Shown here one piece after another: positions 14,482 through 23,085 of a stretch of DNA of 64,000 nucleotides (positions are counted from its first letter, which is position 1; each line of letters starts with the position of its first letter). The position numbers and the translations under genes were made by a program. Source of the stretch: UBA5429 sp942493315. GTDB taxonomy: Bacteria > Bacteroidota > Bacteroidia > Bacteroidales > WCHB1-69. Location of the stretch: positions 1,054,001 to 1,118,000 of the forward strand of contig OW818690.1 of assembly GCA_942493315.1 (NCBI GenBank). Direction: 5' to 3'. Under the pieces are notes generated by a model, which saw only the letters and a list, made by a program, of their open reading frames with translations, was not told the DNA's origin and ran no database searches.

Positions 14482-15822
14482 TTATGGAATTTGCCATTCA
14501 TTTACAAAAGGGCAATTTTTGTATTTATCTGAAATTTTAATATTGGTAACTTTCACTTTATTCAAAACCCATTTTTCAATAGCATTTTGTTTTTTCTCTT
14601 CCAAAGCTGCATTTTTAATGATATCATAATCATCTCCCAGATTTGCTTTATGTTCTTTAATTTTTGTTTTCAAATATAGAATACGAAGGGATAAAATACC
14701 GTCTTCATTTACATAAGGTATAATATTGGAGTATTCACCGGGTTTCATTTTAGATAAAACAGCATAAACAGTTTGGTCTAAAGATTCTTTATCAAATTTA
14801 AAGGACCCTGAATATTTATTAACAACCCAACCTCCGTTATTTCTAGTTAAATCATCGGAGTAGCTAAGAGCAGCTTCGCTAAAATCTGGTTTTGTAGTTT
14901 TAATAATGGTTATGACACTATCCAGAAACTGGATTGCTTTTTCTTGTTCTTCCATAGAGGGTTTAGGTTGCAATAGAATATGAGCCACATTAATTTCATC
15001 TCCTCTACGTTCAATCAATTGAATAATATGGTATCCTGATCTGGTTTGCACAATTTGAGAAACTTCTCCTGGTTTTAAAGTAAAAGCGACTGCTTCAAAT
15101 TCAGGATATAGTTCACCTCTTTTTACGAAACCTAAAACACCACCTTTTGGGGCAGAACCGGGGTCATCGGAATATAAGCGAGCCAACATGGAAAACTTAT
15201 CTCCTTTTAAAACACGTTCTCTATATTCGTTTAAGACCGTTTTAATTTGTAGAATTTCAGCTTCACTCACCGGGGGTGTTTTGGTAATATGTCCATATTC
15301 GTAAGATTCCGGAATTATAGGCATACTATCTGCACTGAATTTTTGAAAAAAGCTTTTCACCTCTGACGGAGTTATTGCAATTCCTTCGGTGATAGAAGTT
15401 GTGATTCTTTCAGAAACCAAAACATTATACATGGGTTCTCTCATATCTTTTTTGATATCATCGACTGATTTCCCGAAGTGTTGTTCAATAATTTTTGGAT
15501 CCCCACCTACAGATTGTAGCCAAACTTGCATTCTTGCATTAATTTGATTTTCAACATCTTCTTCTGTGATGATAACACTATCAAGTTCAGCTTGATGCAC
15601 CATAAGTTTAGCGTAAATGAGCTCTTGTAAAACGGAACATTGGACAGCATAAATGTCATTAACATCTTTGTTTTGAGCAGTTCTTTCTGCCACTGCTTTA
15701 TCCAAATCGGATTGAAGGATGATCTCTTTTCCAACAACTGCAATGATAGCATCCACGGTTACCTGAGCAAAAGTGACTCCAACGAAGAGGCAAAGAAAAA
15801 CGACTATAAAAAATTTCTTCAT
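14482..15822 (-). CDS. SurA-like periplasmic peptidyl-prolyl isomerase, two parvulin domains
   Basis: The protein has 446 residues: signal peptide (MKKFFIVVFLCLFVGVTFAQ), a SurA-type N-terminal chaperone region (about 21-165), parvulin domain 1 (about 175-275, with YSDDPGSAPKGGVLGFVKRGEL and SGYHIIQL) and a more divergent parvulin domain 2 (about 276-385, INVAHILLQPKPS, YSDDLTRNNGGWV). It is expected to assist outer-membrane protein folding. It is the first gene of the operon with MoxR and the histidine kinase. A variant -7 box TATTTTCG lies at 15843-15850 on the minus strand. Confidence 0.92.
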   Translation of the reverse strand: MKKFFIVVFLCLFVGVTFAQVTVDAIIAVVGKEIILQSDLDKAVAERTAQNKDVNDIYAVQCSVLQELIYAKLMVHQAELDSVIITEEDVENQINARMQVWLQSVGGDPKIIEQHFGKSVDDIKKDMREPMYNVLVSERITTSITEGIAITPSEVKSFFQKFSADSMPIIPESYEYGHITKTPPVSEAEILQIKTVLNEYRERVLKGDKFSMLARLYSDDPGSAPKGGVLGFVKRGELYPEFEAVAFTLKPGEVSQIVQTRSGYHIIQLIERRGDEINVAHILLQPKPSMEEQEKAIQFLDSVITIIKTTKPDFSEAALSYSDDLTRNNGGWVVNKYSGSFKFDKESLDQTVYAVLSKMKPGEYSNIIPYVNEDGILSLRILYLKTKIKEHKANLGDDYDIIKNAALEEKKQNAIEKWVLNKVKVTNIKISDKYKNCPFVNEWQIP

Positions 15823-15878
15823 TTATTTATTATTTAAGCTAGCGAAAATACAAAAAATTTAGGATTTGTAAAGGGTTA

Positions 15879-16325
15879 TTATTCCTGATTTACAGGATTT
15901 TTAGAAGCAACAAAACGGAGTACTTCTGTAGTTTTTTCGTACAAAACTAATGTATCTGCTTGAATGGTGTAGTAATTGATCTCTTTTTTAATAGCACTTA
16001 AAAATTGTCTTTCAATTTCCATATTGGCACACATTTTTTTGGTTGCACCACTGTTTTCCATAGAGATTGTCTTTTTATTTAGAAAGAAAGTGCCAAAAAA
16101 CTTATTACAACCGGTTGACCCGTTGTAGTTTCCGGTTTCAGAAAACAGGATATAGGGAGTATTTCCAATTGCAGGAATTTCAGTTTTGTTGATTTTAACG
16201 ACATTCCAAACGGTACCGATTAGAGGTTTATTTTCAATTTTTTTATTGTTTTTCAAGACTGAACAACCCACAAAACTGATACCTATAATGAGGACTAAAG
16301 AGTATTTTAAAATTTGTTTTTTCAT
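15879..16325 (-). CDS. META-domain lipoprotein
   Basis: This is a 148-residue protein with a lipoprotein signal (VLIIGISFVGCSVLK, Cys about residue 21) and a single META domain: GTVWNVVKINKTEIP, YILFSETGNYNGSTGCNKFFG and TKKMCANMEIERQFLSAI. The family includes HslJ, linked to heat and novobiocin resistance, but the molecular role is unknown. It is the last gene of the operon that begins at 20011, 21 bases after engB. Confidence 0.9.
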   Translation of the reverse strand: MKKQILKYSLVLIIGISFVGCSVLKNNKKIENKPLIGTVWNVVKINKTEIPAIGNTPYILFSETGNYNGSTGCNKFFGTFFLNKKTISMENSGATKKMCANMEIERQFLSAIKKEINYYTIQADTLVLYEKTTEVLRFVASKNPVNQE

Positions 16326-16346
16326 AGTTTATAGTTCTAAGTTTTA

Positions 16347-16961
16347 TTATAACGAACGATTTGAAAAATATTGTTGATTGATCTCATCAATAAAATTTAA
16401 TATATCATCTTTACCAACTGTAGATACAGCAGATGATTTAAACATGGGAGGGAGTTCATCCCAGGATTCGAGCATGCACTTTTTAAAAGCTTCCATGTTT
16501 CTGTCACAATGAGCATTTGTAAGTTTATCTGATTTTGTAAAAATGAGACCAAAAGGGATCCCATTTTCTCCCAACTGATCGATAAATTCCAGATCATTTT
16601 TTTGAGGTTCAAGTCTGGAATCAACCAAAACGAACAAGAGTTGTAGATTCTCACGATTGCTAACATAGTTCCAGATCATAGTGGCCCACATTTCCCTCAT
16701 GGTTTTGGAAATTTTAGCATAACCGTAGCCGGGGAGATCCACCAAGTACCATTGATTATTCACAATAAAATGGTTTATAGTCTGTGTTTTTCCCGGGGTT
16801 CCTGATGTTTTAGCCAGTTTATTATTATTGGCAATCATGTTGATTAGTGATGATTTGCCCACATTTGATCTCCCAATGAATGCGTATTCAGGGAGTTTTC
16901 CGGTTGGACATTTATTCCAATCTACTACACTTTGTAAATAACTGATTGTTTTTATTTGCAT
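16347..16961 (-). CDS. engB: Ribosome-biogenesis GTPase EngB (YsxC/YihA)
   Basis: The product has 204 residues with the expected TRAFAC GTPase motifs in order: G1 GRSNVGKSSLIN, G2 with TSGTPGKTQTINHF, G3 DLPGYGYAKIS and G4 TKSD. EngB is needed for large ribosomal subunit assembly in the cytoplasm. The length is normal. It lies 17 bases after glsB in what looks like one transcript. Confidence 0.97.
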   Translation of the reverse strand: MQIKTISYLQSVVDWNKCPTGKLPEYAFIGRSNVGKSSLINMIANNNKLAKTSGTPGKTQTINHFIVNNQWYLVDLPGYGYAKISKTMREMWATMIWNYVSNRENLQLLFVLVDSRLEPQKNDLEFIDQLGENGIPFGLIFTKSDKLTNAHCDRNMEAFKKCMLESWDELPPMFKSSAVSTVGKDDILNFIDEINQQYFSNRSL

Positions 16962-16978
16962 ATTGACTGGGTCAGGGA

Positions 16979-17920
16979 TTACTCTTCTTTATTTTTTCTA
17001 TTGTAAGAAAGGATATGTCTTTTTTTCTTTTCTTCATAAATATCAGCAATTGTGATCATAATGGCAATCTCTTCCACAGGGCCGAATTCAGGGTTTGCAG
17101 AAGCACCAAAACATTGCATAGTTGAAGATAAGGAGATATAAGATTTGATTAAAGGAGGAATACTCTCTTTTAAATTTCTGATATTTTCATTCAAATTACG
17201 AAAATCTGCTTTATAGGTTTCATGGGAGAAGAAAGATTTTACTACTTGCATCCCTTTATCTGATTTTACAGGATGGAAAGGTTTTACTAAAGATTCATCT
17301 CCTTTAAAATATTTGTTAAGGAAAGCCAAAATCCAGTTTCTTGCTAAACGGTTGTAGCTATCGTACATAGTCATTTTTCCGAAAAAATATTTAGCTTCAG
17401 GGTAATCAACAGCAATAGCGCCGAGTCCGTCCCATAAATTATCTAAAGAAAACAAACCTAAACGGGGATTGGTTGTTCCCTGATATTTAGGTTGGACAAA
17501 ACTTCTTCCTAATTCGATACAATCTTGCCATTCATTTTCAATAAACTTAGGGGAAAATTCAAAAAGTTTTGAAGTTGGCGTATGAGGATATCCGTTTTCA
17601 TCTAATGGTACATCTTTACATAAAAGATAGCGATAGGAGCTTACGATCTCTTCTGCTTCTTCATTCCATACAATCAATTGTTTAAAAGGCACTTCTGCTG
17701 TATCGTATTCATCGATATCCACTTTTTCGCCAGTTCCACCACCGGCAGCCCGAAAAGTAACTTCTCTTAATCTTCCAATTTCCAACATGATATTCGGGGA
17801 GTCATGAGCTGTAATGGAGTAAATTAAGTTACCTCCAACATTAGTAGTGCGGAGAAATTTTTCTTCTGTAAGTTCTGTTTTTAATAGCTCTTTGTCTATG
17901 GGGTTAATAATCTCTTCCAT
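16979..17920 (-). CDS. glsB: GNAT-type N-acyltransferase, GlsB (glycine lipid synthesis)
   Basis: This 313-residue protein belongs to the OlsB/hemolysin-like acyltransferase group: REVTFRAAGGGTGEKVDIDEYD followed by QLIVWNEEAEEIVSSYRY and ELGRSFVQPKYQG. In Bacteroides the homologous GlsB N-acylates glycine to start glycine-lipid synthesis, together with the O-acyltransferase GlsA. Here the gene follows its GlsA-type partner by 4 bases, the same pairing. Glycine specificity is inferred from this pairing and the phylum; an ornithine substrate cannot be excluded. Confidence 0.88.
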   Translation of the reverse strand: MEEIINPIDKELLKTELTEEKFLRTTNVGGNLIYSITAHDSPNIMLEIGRLREVTFRAAGGGTGEKVDIDEYDTAEVPFKQLIVWNEEAEEIVSSYRYLLCKDVPLDENGYPHTPTSKLFEFSPKFIENEWQDCIELGRSFVQPKYQGTTNPRLGLFSLDNLWDGLGAIAVDYPEAKYFFGKMTMYDSYNRLARNWILAFLNKYFKGDESLVKPFHPVKSDKGMQVVKSFFSHETYKADFRNLNENIRNLKESIPPLIKSYISLSSTMQCFGASANPEFGPVEEIAIMITIADIYEEKKKRHILSYNRKNKEE

Positions 17921-17924
17921 TGAA

Positions 17925-18731
17925 TTATTTTTTTAATGCGTAAACCTGTTCTTTAAGCCAGGCGGTCCATTCGTAATCTGTTTTGGTTTTGTTAAATGTT
18001 TGGTAAGGAATTGGTTTTCCGAAAATGATATTAAAAGTTTCCCCTTTGTGTCTAAAAACTTCAGAAGGGAGAAATAACATTTCAATATTTATTTTGATAC
18101 CTAGTCTTCGTCTCCAGCGGGCTATTCTGTAAAAACGATCGGAATTTCTTCCATCAATAAAGACGGGAATAATATCTCTTTGAAACTCTTTTGATTTTTT
18201 AACCACTGTTTTTTTCCATTCCGGATCCATCAGAACCCCATTATTTTCTCTGGAGCATAATCCAGCAGGGAAATAGATGATTAGATCATCTGAAGCAAAA
18301 ACTTCGTTAATATAATTGGAAACATCACGGTTATTTGTTCCATGTTTATTAATGGGAATCAATACGTCATGTAAGGGTTTCACTTGCATGATGATATCGT
18401 TAGCCGGAATTTTAATATCAGATCTATATTTGCTCATAACAGCAAGCATAGCAACACCATCAATTCCACCTAGAGGGTGATTGCAGGTAATGATATATCT
18501 ACCTGTTTTGGGTACATTTTCTTCATTTACGATATGGTAGGAAACCTGAGCTGCAACTTCAACGGAGTTTTGAGCGAACTCTAAAGCGGGATCCTGATCA
18601 TGTTTTTCTAAAAATTGATTCATTTCATCCTGACTCACAATTTTTTCGAGAGCTCTGATTACAAATCGGGGTAATAATTTAGCCAGTTTGGCATTTTTAG
18701 ATGCAATAGCTGTTTTAATGTCAATTCTCAT
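17925..18731 (-). CDS. glsA: PlsC-family O-acyltransferase, GlsA (glycine lipid synthesis)
   Basis: The protein is 268 residues. The acyltransferase block I is TCNHPLGGID (NHxxxxD type), block III-like PAGLCSREN and VFIDGRNSDRFYRIARW follow. This is the 1-acylglycerol-phosphate acyltransferase fold. With the adjacent GlsB-type gene it should complete diacylated amino-acid lipids at the inner membrane, as shown for Bacteroides. It starts 5 bases after the EnvC-like gene. Confidence 0.87.
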   Translation of the reverse strand: MRIDIKTAIASKNAKLAKLLPRFVIRALEKIVSQDEMNQFLEKHDQDPALEFAQNSVEVAAQVSYHIVNEENVPKTGRYIITCNHPLGGIDGVAMLAVMSKYRSDIKIPANDIIMQVKPLHDVLIPINKHGTNNRDVSNYINEVFASDDLIIYFPAGLCSRENNGVLMDPEWKKTVVKKSKEFQRDIIPVFIDGRNSDRFYRIARWRRRLGIKINIEMLFLPSEVFRHKGETFNIIFGKPIPYQTFNKTKTDYEWTAWLKEQVYALKK

Positions 18732-18736
18732 TTGTA

Positions 18737-20011
18737 CTATTTGCTAGAAGATAACCAACTATTTGGGTTCAGAAATGTGGTGTTTTTCCACACTTCGAAA
18801 TGTAATTCGTAAATATCGGATCCATTTGTTTTGGCGACAGTTCCCAACACTTGTTTGGTTGTCACCTGATCCCCTTTTTTTACATTAACAGTTGCTAAAT
18901 TTTGATAAACGGATAGATACTCGCCATGTCTCACCATCACGACCTTGCTGCCCATCATATCTAAAACGCCGGTAACAACACCATTAAAGACTGATCGCAC
19001 ATGTGTACCGGGTTCAACCAGGATATCTATTCCTCTGTTTTCAATCATAACTGAAGGAACATCGGGATGAGGAGCTGTACCAAAATCTGAAATTTTAGTT
19101 CCTTTAGCAACAGGCCAGGGAAGTTTTCCTTTATTGCTAATGAAAGAATCACTGACAATTTTTTCATCCGGAGTCAATTCAATAACCGTTGATGAGGTTT
19201 GTTTGGGATTTTCAACAGTTTTGTTCGTTTTATTATCAGTTGTTTTAGTAGCTGTTTTTTTAGTATTCTTTTTGGCATTGGCTGCTTTGATCTCATTTTC
19301 GATTGCTTTTTTAATAGCAGCATCCAATTCTCTCCTTTTTTTCTGTTTCTCTTTTAACTCAGATGCTAAAGCTTTCTCTTTTTTCTTTAATTGCTCTGCA
19401 TTTTTAGTTTTAGTTTTTCTATCTTGTTCTAAATTTTTAATTTCTAATTCTTTACCATCTAAAACAGCTTGTTTTTGCTCTTTTAGTATGATGATTTCAG
19501 CATTTTTAATTTCAATTTCTTCTTTTGTTTTTTTGATTAAAGCAACTTGATACTTCACATTTTCAGCAAAAATGGCATAATATCTGGCTCTTCTAAACAT
19601 TTGGGAAAAATCATCAGCGGATAGCAAAAATGTCAAACGATCCACTAATTTTCTGTTTTTATATGCTAAATAGACCACCCTTTCGTAGTCGGTTTTCATA
19701 TATTCCAACTTTTTATCTAAGTCTCGGGAAAGTTTAATGTTGAGTTCCAACTCCATTTCGTATTGATACAGCTCATTATTTAATTCCGTAATCAACACCT
19801 CTCTGTTATTGATTTGTTGACGAAGCAACTGAATTTCTTGAAGTGAAGTTTTTTGATTTTTACGAATTTGATCCAATAATTTTTGGGTATTTTCAATTTC
19901 ATTTTCAATGACCCGCTTATTATTCTTTAATTTTTCACTGGAATTTTGCGCAAAGACAACACAAACAATTGTTATAATGCTTAATGCCAATAAAATAAAC
20001 CATCTCTTCAT
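18737..20011 (-). CDS. EnvC-like murein hydrolase activator (degenerate LytM domain)
   Basis: From the preferred start at 20011 the product has 424 residues: signal peptide (MKRWFILLALSIITIVCVVFAQ), a long coiled coil (about 25-230), a Lys/Ala/Thr-rich linker and a C-terminal LytM/M23 domain (about 305-424). The longer frame from 20074 would put 21 extra residues before the signal peptide and overlaps the -7 box, so it is not used. Zinc-site residues are lost: the HxxxD motif reads NRGID and HxH reads ELH, as in EnvC-type activators that regulate amidases instead of cutting peptidoglycan. It heads an operon with glsA, glsB, engB and the META gene. Confidence 0.88.
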   Translation of the reverse strand: MKRWFILLALSIITIVCVVFAQNSSEKLKNNKRVIENEIENTQKLLDQIRKNQKTSLQEIQLLRQQINNREVLITELNNELYQYEMELELNIKLSRDLDKKLEYMKTDYERVVYLAYKNRKLVDRLTFLLSADDFSQMFRRARYYAIFAENVKYQVALIKKTKEEIEIKNAEIIILKEQKQAVLDGKELEIKNLEQDRKTKTKNAEQLKKKEKALASELKEKQKKRRELDAAIKKAIENEIKAANAKKNTKKTATKTTDNKTNKTVENPKQTSSTVIELTPDEKIVSDSFISNKGKLPWPVAKGTKISDFGTAPHPDVPSVMIENRGIDILVEPGTHVRSVFNGVVTGVLDMMGSKVVMVRHGEYLSVYQNLATVNVKKGDQVTTKQVLGTVAKTNGSDIYELHFEVWKNTTFLNPNSWLSSSK

Positions 20012-20051
20012 TTTGTCTTTGAACAATTTTTTTTTAGAATTTCCTAACCTA

Positions 20052-20059
20052 CAAAAGTA
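20052..20059 (-). promoter_or_regulatory. -7 promoter box of the envC-like/glsA/glsB/engB operon
   Basis: Minus-strand TACTTTTG, 41 bases before the ATG at 20011. Its position argues against the longer upstream start at 20074. Confidence 0.55.
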
Positions 20060-20163
20060 CAGAAACTTCTGCAATTTTTGGCACCTTATTATATATAACT
20101 TATTAACATAATGATGTTGAATGTTATTATTATAATCATACCCTAACGCAAATATTTTATTTT

Positions 20164-20171
20164 TATTTTTG
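20164..20171 (+). promoter_or_regulatory. -7 promoter box for the 20186 gene
   Basis: TATTTTTG fits TAnnTTTG and lies 15 bases before the ATG at 20186, giving a very short leader. Confidence 0.5.
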
Positions 20172-20185
20172 CATATTAATGGATT

Positions 20186-21019
20186 ATGATGATTTTTAAA
20201 CTGCTGAAAACTATACTGTTTACTATTTTAGTTTGGGCATCAAGTTATTTGCATGCTCAGGATACAATCCAATTGGTTTGTATGTTTCCGGAATTTAATA
20301 ATTCTATCTCTTTTTTTGAGGTAGATCAGTCAGAAAATATTTATATCGTTGATCAAAGTTCAACATTAACTAAAATGGATATTCAAGGGGATCAGAAAGG
20401 TAGTTTTAATTTTGCTTTATATGGCACACTAACTTCCATTTCGGTTTTAAATCCCATGAAAATCATGTTGTTCTATAAAGAATCCGGTATTATCCTTTTT
20501 TTAAATGACGATCTGGTACCTATAACCAAACCTTTTGAATTATTGGATAAAAATTATCAGAATATTACCTATGCCGTGTTTACAGGTTCTAATCAAATAG
20601 TTCTTTATGATCCATTTGAAAATAAATTAGTTATGTTAGATTTCAATTTTAATGAAGTCTCAAAAAATCAACTTTCTTTTGATCAGTTTTCTCCTTTCTC
20701 ATTGATTTCCAATTTCAGCAAAGGGTTTGTTTTTCAGGATTCCATTAATGGATTATTTTTTTTTAATTCTTTTGGATCTTTTGAAAAACAACTATCCATC
20801 ATTACAACATCAAATGTTCAGATTTTGGGTGATGAGGTGGATTACTTTGAGAATGGGAATTGGATAGAATATAACATGAAAATGTTGAATCAAAACAAAC
20901 TTTCTATTCAAGAATTGATCCCCAAAACCATGAATGTTCAAAAAATGATAAAAACAAAAAACCATTTTATCGGAATTGACGATACCGGAAAATTATTTAT
21001 TTGTGGAAAAAATTTTTGA
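20186..21019 (+). CDS. Secreted propeller-like protein of unknown function
   Basis: This 277-residue protein has a signal peptide (ILFTILVWASSYLHAQ). The mature part shows repeating short beta-type segments (NIYIVDQSSTLTKMDIQG, NQIVLYDPFENKLVMLDFN, GLFFFNSFGSFEKQL), each with a pattern of Asp/Asn turns like the blades of a periplasmic beta-propeller. No catalytic motif or lipobox is seen. It is upstream of the OmpA-family lipoprotein gene (65-base gap) and may be co-transcribed. Function unknown. Confidence 0.75.
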   Translation: MMIFKLLKTILFTILVWASSYLHAQDTIQLVCMFPEFNNSISFFEVDQSENIYIVDQSSTLTKMDIQGDQKGSFNFALYGTLTSISVLNPMKIMLFYKESGIILFLNDDLVPITKPFELLDKNYQNITYAVFTGSNQIVLYDPFENKLVMLDFNFNEVSKNQLSFDQFSPFSLISNFSKGFVFQDSINGLFFFNSFGSFEKQLSIITTSNVQILGDEVDYFENGNWIEYNMKMLNQNKLSIQELIPKTMNVQKMIKTKNHFIGIDDTGKLFICGKNF

Positions 21020-21084
21020 TTAAAACTTACGTTCATTACAACTTATAACTTGAAAATATAAACCAATAATAAAACAAAAACTGT

Positions 21085-22029
21085 ATGAAAAATTTGAAAA
21101 TTCTCTCGATTATTGGGGTTTCAATCCTCCTTTTTTCAGGCTGTGTTACAAAATCTAAGTATGTAGAATTGGAAAACCGTTACAAAACCTGTTCTAAAGA
21201 TTTGGAAAATGTAACATCTGAAAAAATTGATTTTGATAATAAAAGCAGAGAATTAGAAAAAGAGGTTACTCAATTGAAAACATCTGTTGAATTACTCAGA
21301 ACGGATACTATGACTTTAACCAGAAAACTAAATCAATCAGAAAAAAACTTAGCGAAGTTGAAAAGAGATTATGATGATCTACTTAGAAGTTTTACAGATT
21401 TGAATGTGTCTAATAATGAAGAGGTTAAAAAATTAATGTTAGGAATAGACAGTATCAGGGTTCAATTAGAGCAAAGAGAGGGAGAGCTTCGGGAAAAAGA
21501 AGCTAAATTAGCTGATTTACAAGAAATTCTAAAACAAAAGGATGACGAAGTGCGCCTATTAAAAGAGAAAGTGATCAATGCTCTAAAGGGTTATATGGAT
21601 AAAGGATTAAAGGTGTATGAAAAGAATGGAAAAGTTTACGTTTCCATGGATGAAAAACTGCTATTTGCATCTGGAAGCTGGGTTGTTGGTCCTGAAGGCA
21701 TAAAAGCATTGCAAGAATTGATGAAAGTCTTGGAAACAGAAGTGGATATCAATGTATTGATAGAAGGACATACAGATAATGTTCCCTATAAAGGAAATGC
21801 GCAAGTAAAAGATAACTGGGATTTGAGTGTAATGCGTGCTACTGCAGTAGTAAAAGTGATTCTTAAAGATTCAACTATTGATTCCAAAAGAATTTCTGCA
21901 GCAGGTAGGGGAGAGTTTTTCCCAATTGATCCGGCTGACACACCTGAAGCACGTGCTAAAAATAGAAGAACTGAAATCATCCTTACACCAAAATTGGATG
22001 AATTGTTGAAAATTATTGAAAGCAACTAG
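21085..22029 (+). CDS. OmpA-family peptidoglycan-binding lipoprotein with coiled coil
   Basis: The product has 314 residues: lipoprotein signal (IGVSILLFSGCVTKSKYVELE, Cys about residue 20), a coiled coil at about 25-170 and an OmpA C-terminal domain (about 180-305) with EGHTDNVPYKG and SVMRATAVVKVI followed by RGEFFPIDPADTPEARAKNRRTEI. The Asp and Arg that bind diaminopimelate are present. It should tether the outer membrane to peptidoglycan. Its TAG stop is followed directly by the TTG start of mutY. Confidence 0.93.
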   Translation: MKNLKILSIIGVSILLFSGCVTKSKYVELENRYKTCSKDLENVTSEKIDFDNKSRELEKEVTQLKTSVELLRTDTMTLTRKLNQSEKNLAKLKRDYDDLLRSFTDLNVSNNEEVKKLMLGIDSIRVQLEQREGELREKEAKLADLQEILKQKDDEVRLLKEKVINALKGYMDKGLKVYEKNGKVYVSMDEKLLFASGSWVVGPEGIKALQELMKVLETEVDINVLIEGHTDNVPYKGNAQVKDNWDLSVMRATAVVKVILKDSTIDSKRISAAGRGEFFPIDPADTPEARAKNRRTEIILTPKLDELLKIIESN

Positions 22030-23079
22030 TTGAATACCATTTTACTGTTTCCTGAACAACTCCTTACCTGGTACTCAGAACACAAAAGAGCTTTACCATG
22101 GCGAGGGGAAACAGATCCATACAAAATATGGATTTCTGAAGTAATTTTGCAACAAACCCGTGTACAACAAGGGTGGAATTATTATATCAGATTTACGACT
22201 GAATTTCCAAATGTTTCCTCATTAGCAAATGCTCCTAATCAGGACGTGATGCGAGTTTGGCAAGGCTTAGGGTACTATTCCCGTGCCCGAAATTTGCAAA
22301 CAGCAGCTCAACAAATAGTTAATCAATATAATGGAAAGTTTCCTGAAACCTATGAGGAAATCATTACATTAAAAGGGGTTGGACCTTATACCGCAGCAGC
22401 TATTGCATCAATAGCTTTTGAAAAGCCTCACTTTGCCGCAGATGGAAATGTGTACCGAGTGATTAGTCGTTTGTTTGGTGTTTTAGAAGACATCAATCTT
22501 CCCAAAACAAAAAATCAAATACAAGAGATTGGAAATCAAATGATTCATCAAGTAAATCCTTCCGAATTTACACAAGCTTTGATGGAATTTGGTGCGATAC
22601 ATTGTACTCCTAAGTCGCCGTTATGTTCAGAATGTCCTTTTGAGAAAAACTGTTATGCCCTAAATCGCAATTTGGTAGATTTATTGCCTGTTAAAGTGAA
22701 TAAAGTGAAAGTAAAAAACAGATATTTTCATTTTCTAATTTTTGCACAAAACGATCAGTTATTAGTAGAACAACGGACACAACAGGATATATGGCAAAAT
22801 TTGTATCAGTTTCCATTGATTGAAACAAGTGAACAAAATCAGGATTTAACGGCAACAGATTTAGCTTTATATAACATTAACAGCAAAGATCAGATAGAAG
22901 AATTGAAGAGGTACAAGCATAAGTTAACCCACCAACAGTTGGATATTCGTTTTTATACTATAGATGCGATTAAACCGATGATTCAATCGCATCAGATTTG
23001 GGTATCTAAAGAGCAATTATCTACTTTAGGATTTCCCATTGTGATCGCAAATTTTATTCAGGAATTTATTAACCCATGA
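22030..23079 (+). CDS. mutY: A/G-specific adenine DNA glycosylase MutY
   Basis: The enzyme has 349 residues and removes adenine mispaired with 8-oxoguanine. Visible are the catalytic Glu in WISEVILQQTRVQQGW, the helix-hairpin-helix LKGVGPYTAAAIASIAF, the catalytic Asp in FAADGNVYRVISR, the [4Fe-4S] ligands in CTPKSPLCSECPFEKNC and a C-terminal NUDIX-like recognition domain (about 230-349). The only plausible start is a TTG immediately after the stop of the OmpA gene, so translation is probably coupled. The length from this start fits the family. Confidence 0.95.
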   Translation: MNTILLFPEQLLTWYSEHKRALPWRGETDPYKIWISEVILQQTRVQQGWNYYIRFTTEFPNVSSLANAPNQDVMRVWQGLGYYSRARNLQTAAQQIVNQYNGKFPETYEEIITLKGVGPYTAAAIASIAFEKPHFAADGNVYRVISRLFGVLEDINLPKTKNQIQEIGNQMIHQVNPSEFTQALMEFGAIHCTPKSPLCSECPFEKNCYALNRNLVDLLPVKVNKVKVKNRYFHFLIFAQNDQLLVEQRTQQDIWQNLYQFPLIETSEQNQDLTATDLALYNINSKDQIEELKRYKHKLTHQQLDIRFYTIDAIKPMIQSHQIWVSKEQLSTLGFPIVIANFIQEFINP

Positions 23080-23085
23080 AATAAC

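Noticed and set aside
19134..19550. Plus-strand 138-codon open frame
   Set aside because: It is the antisense shadow of the Lys/Ala-rich coiled coil of the EnvC-like protein; the hydrophobic residues are a by-product.
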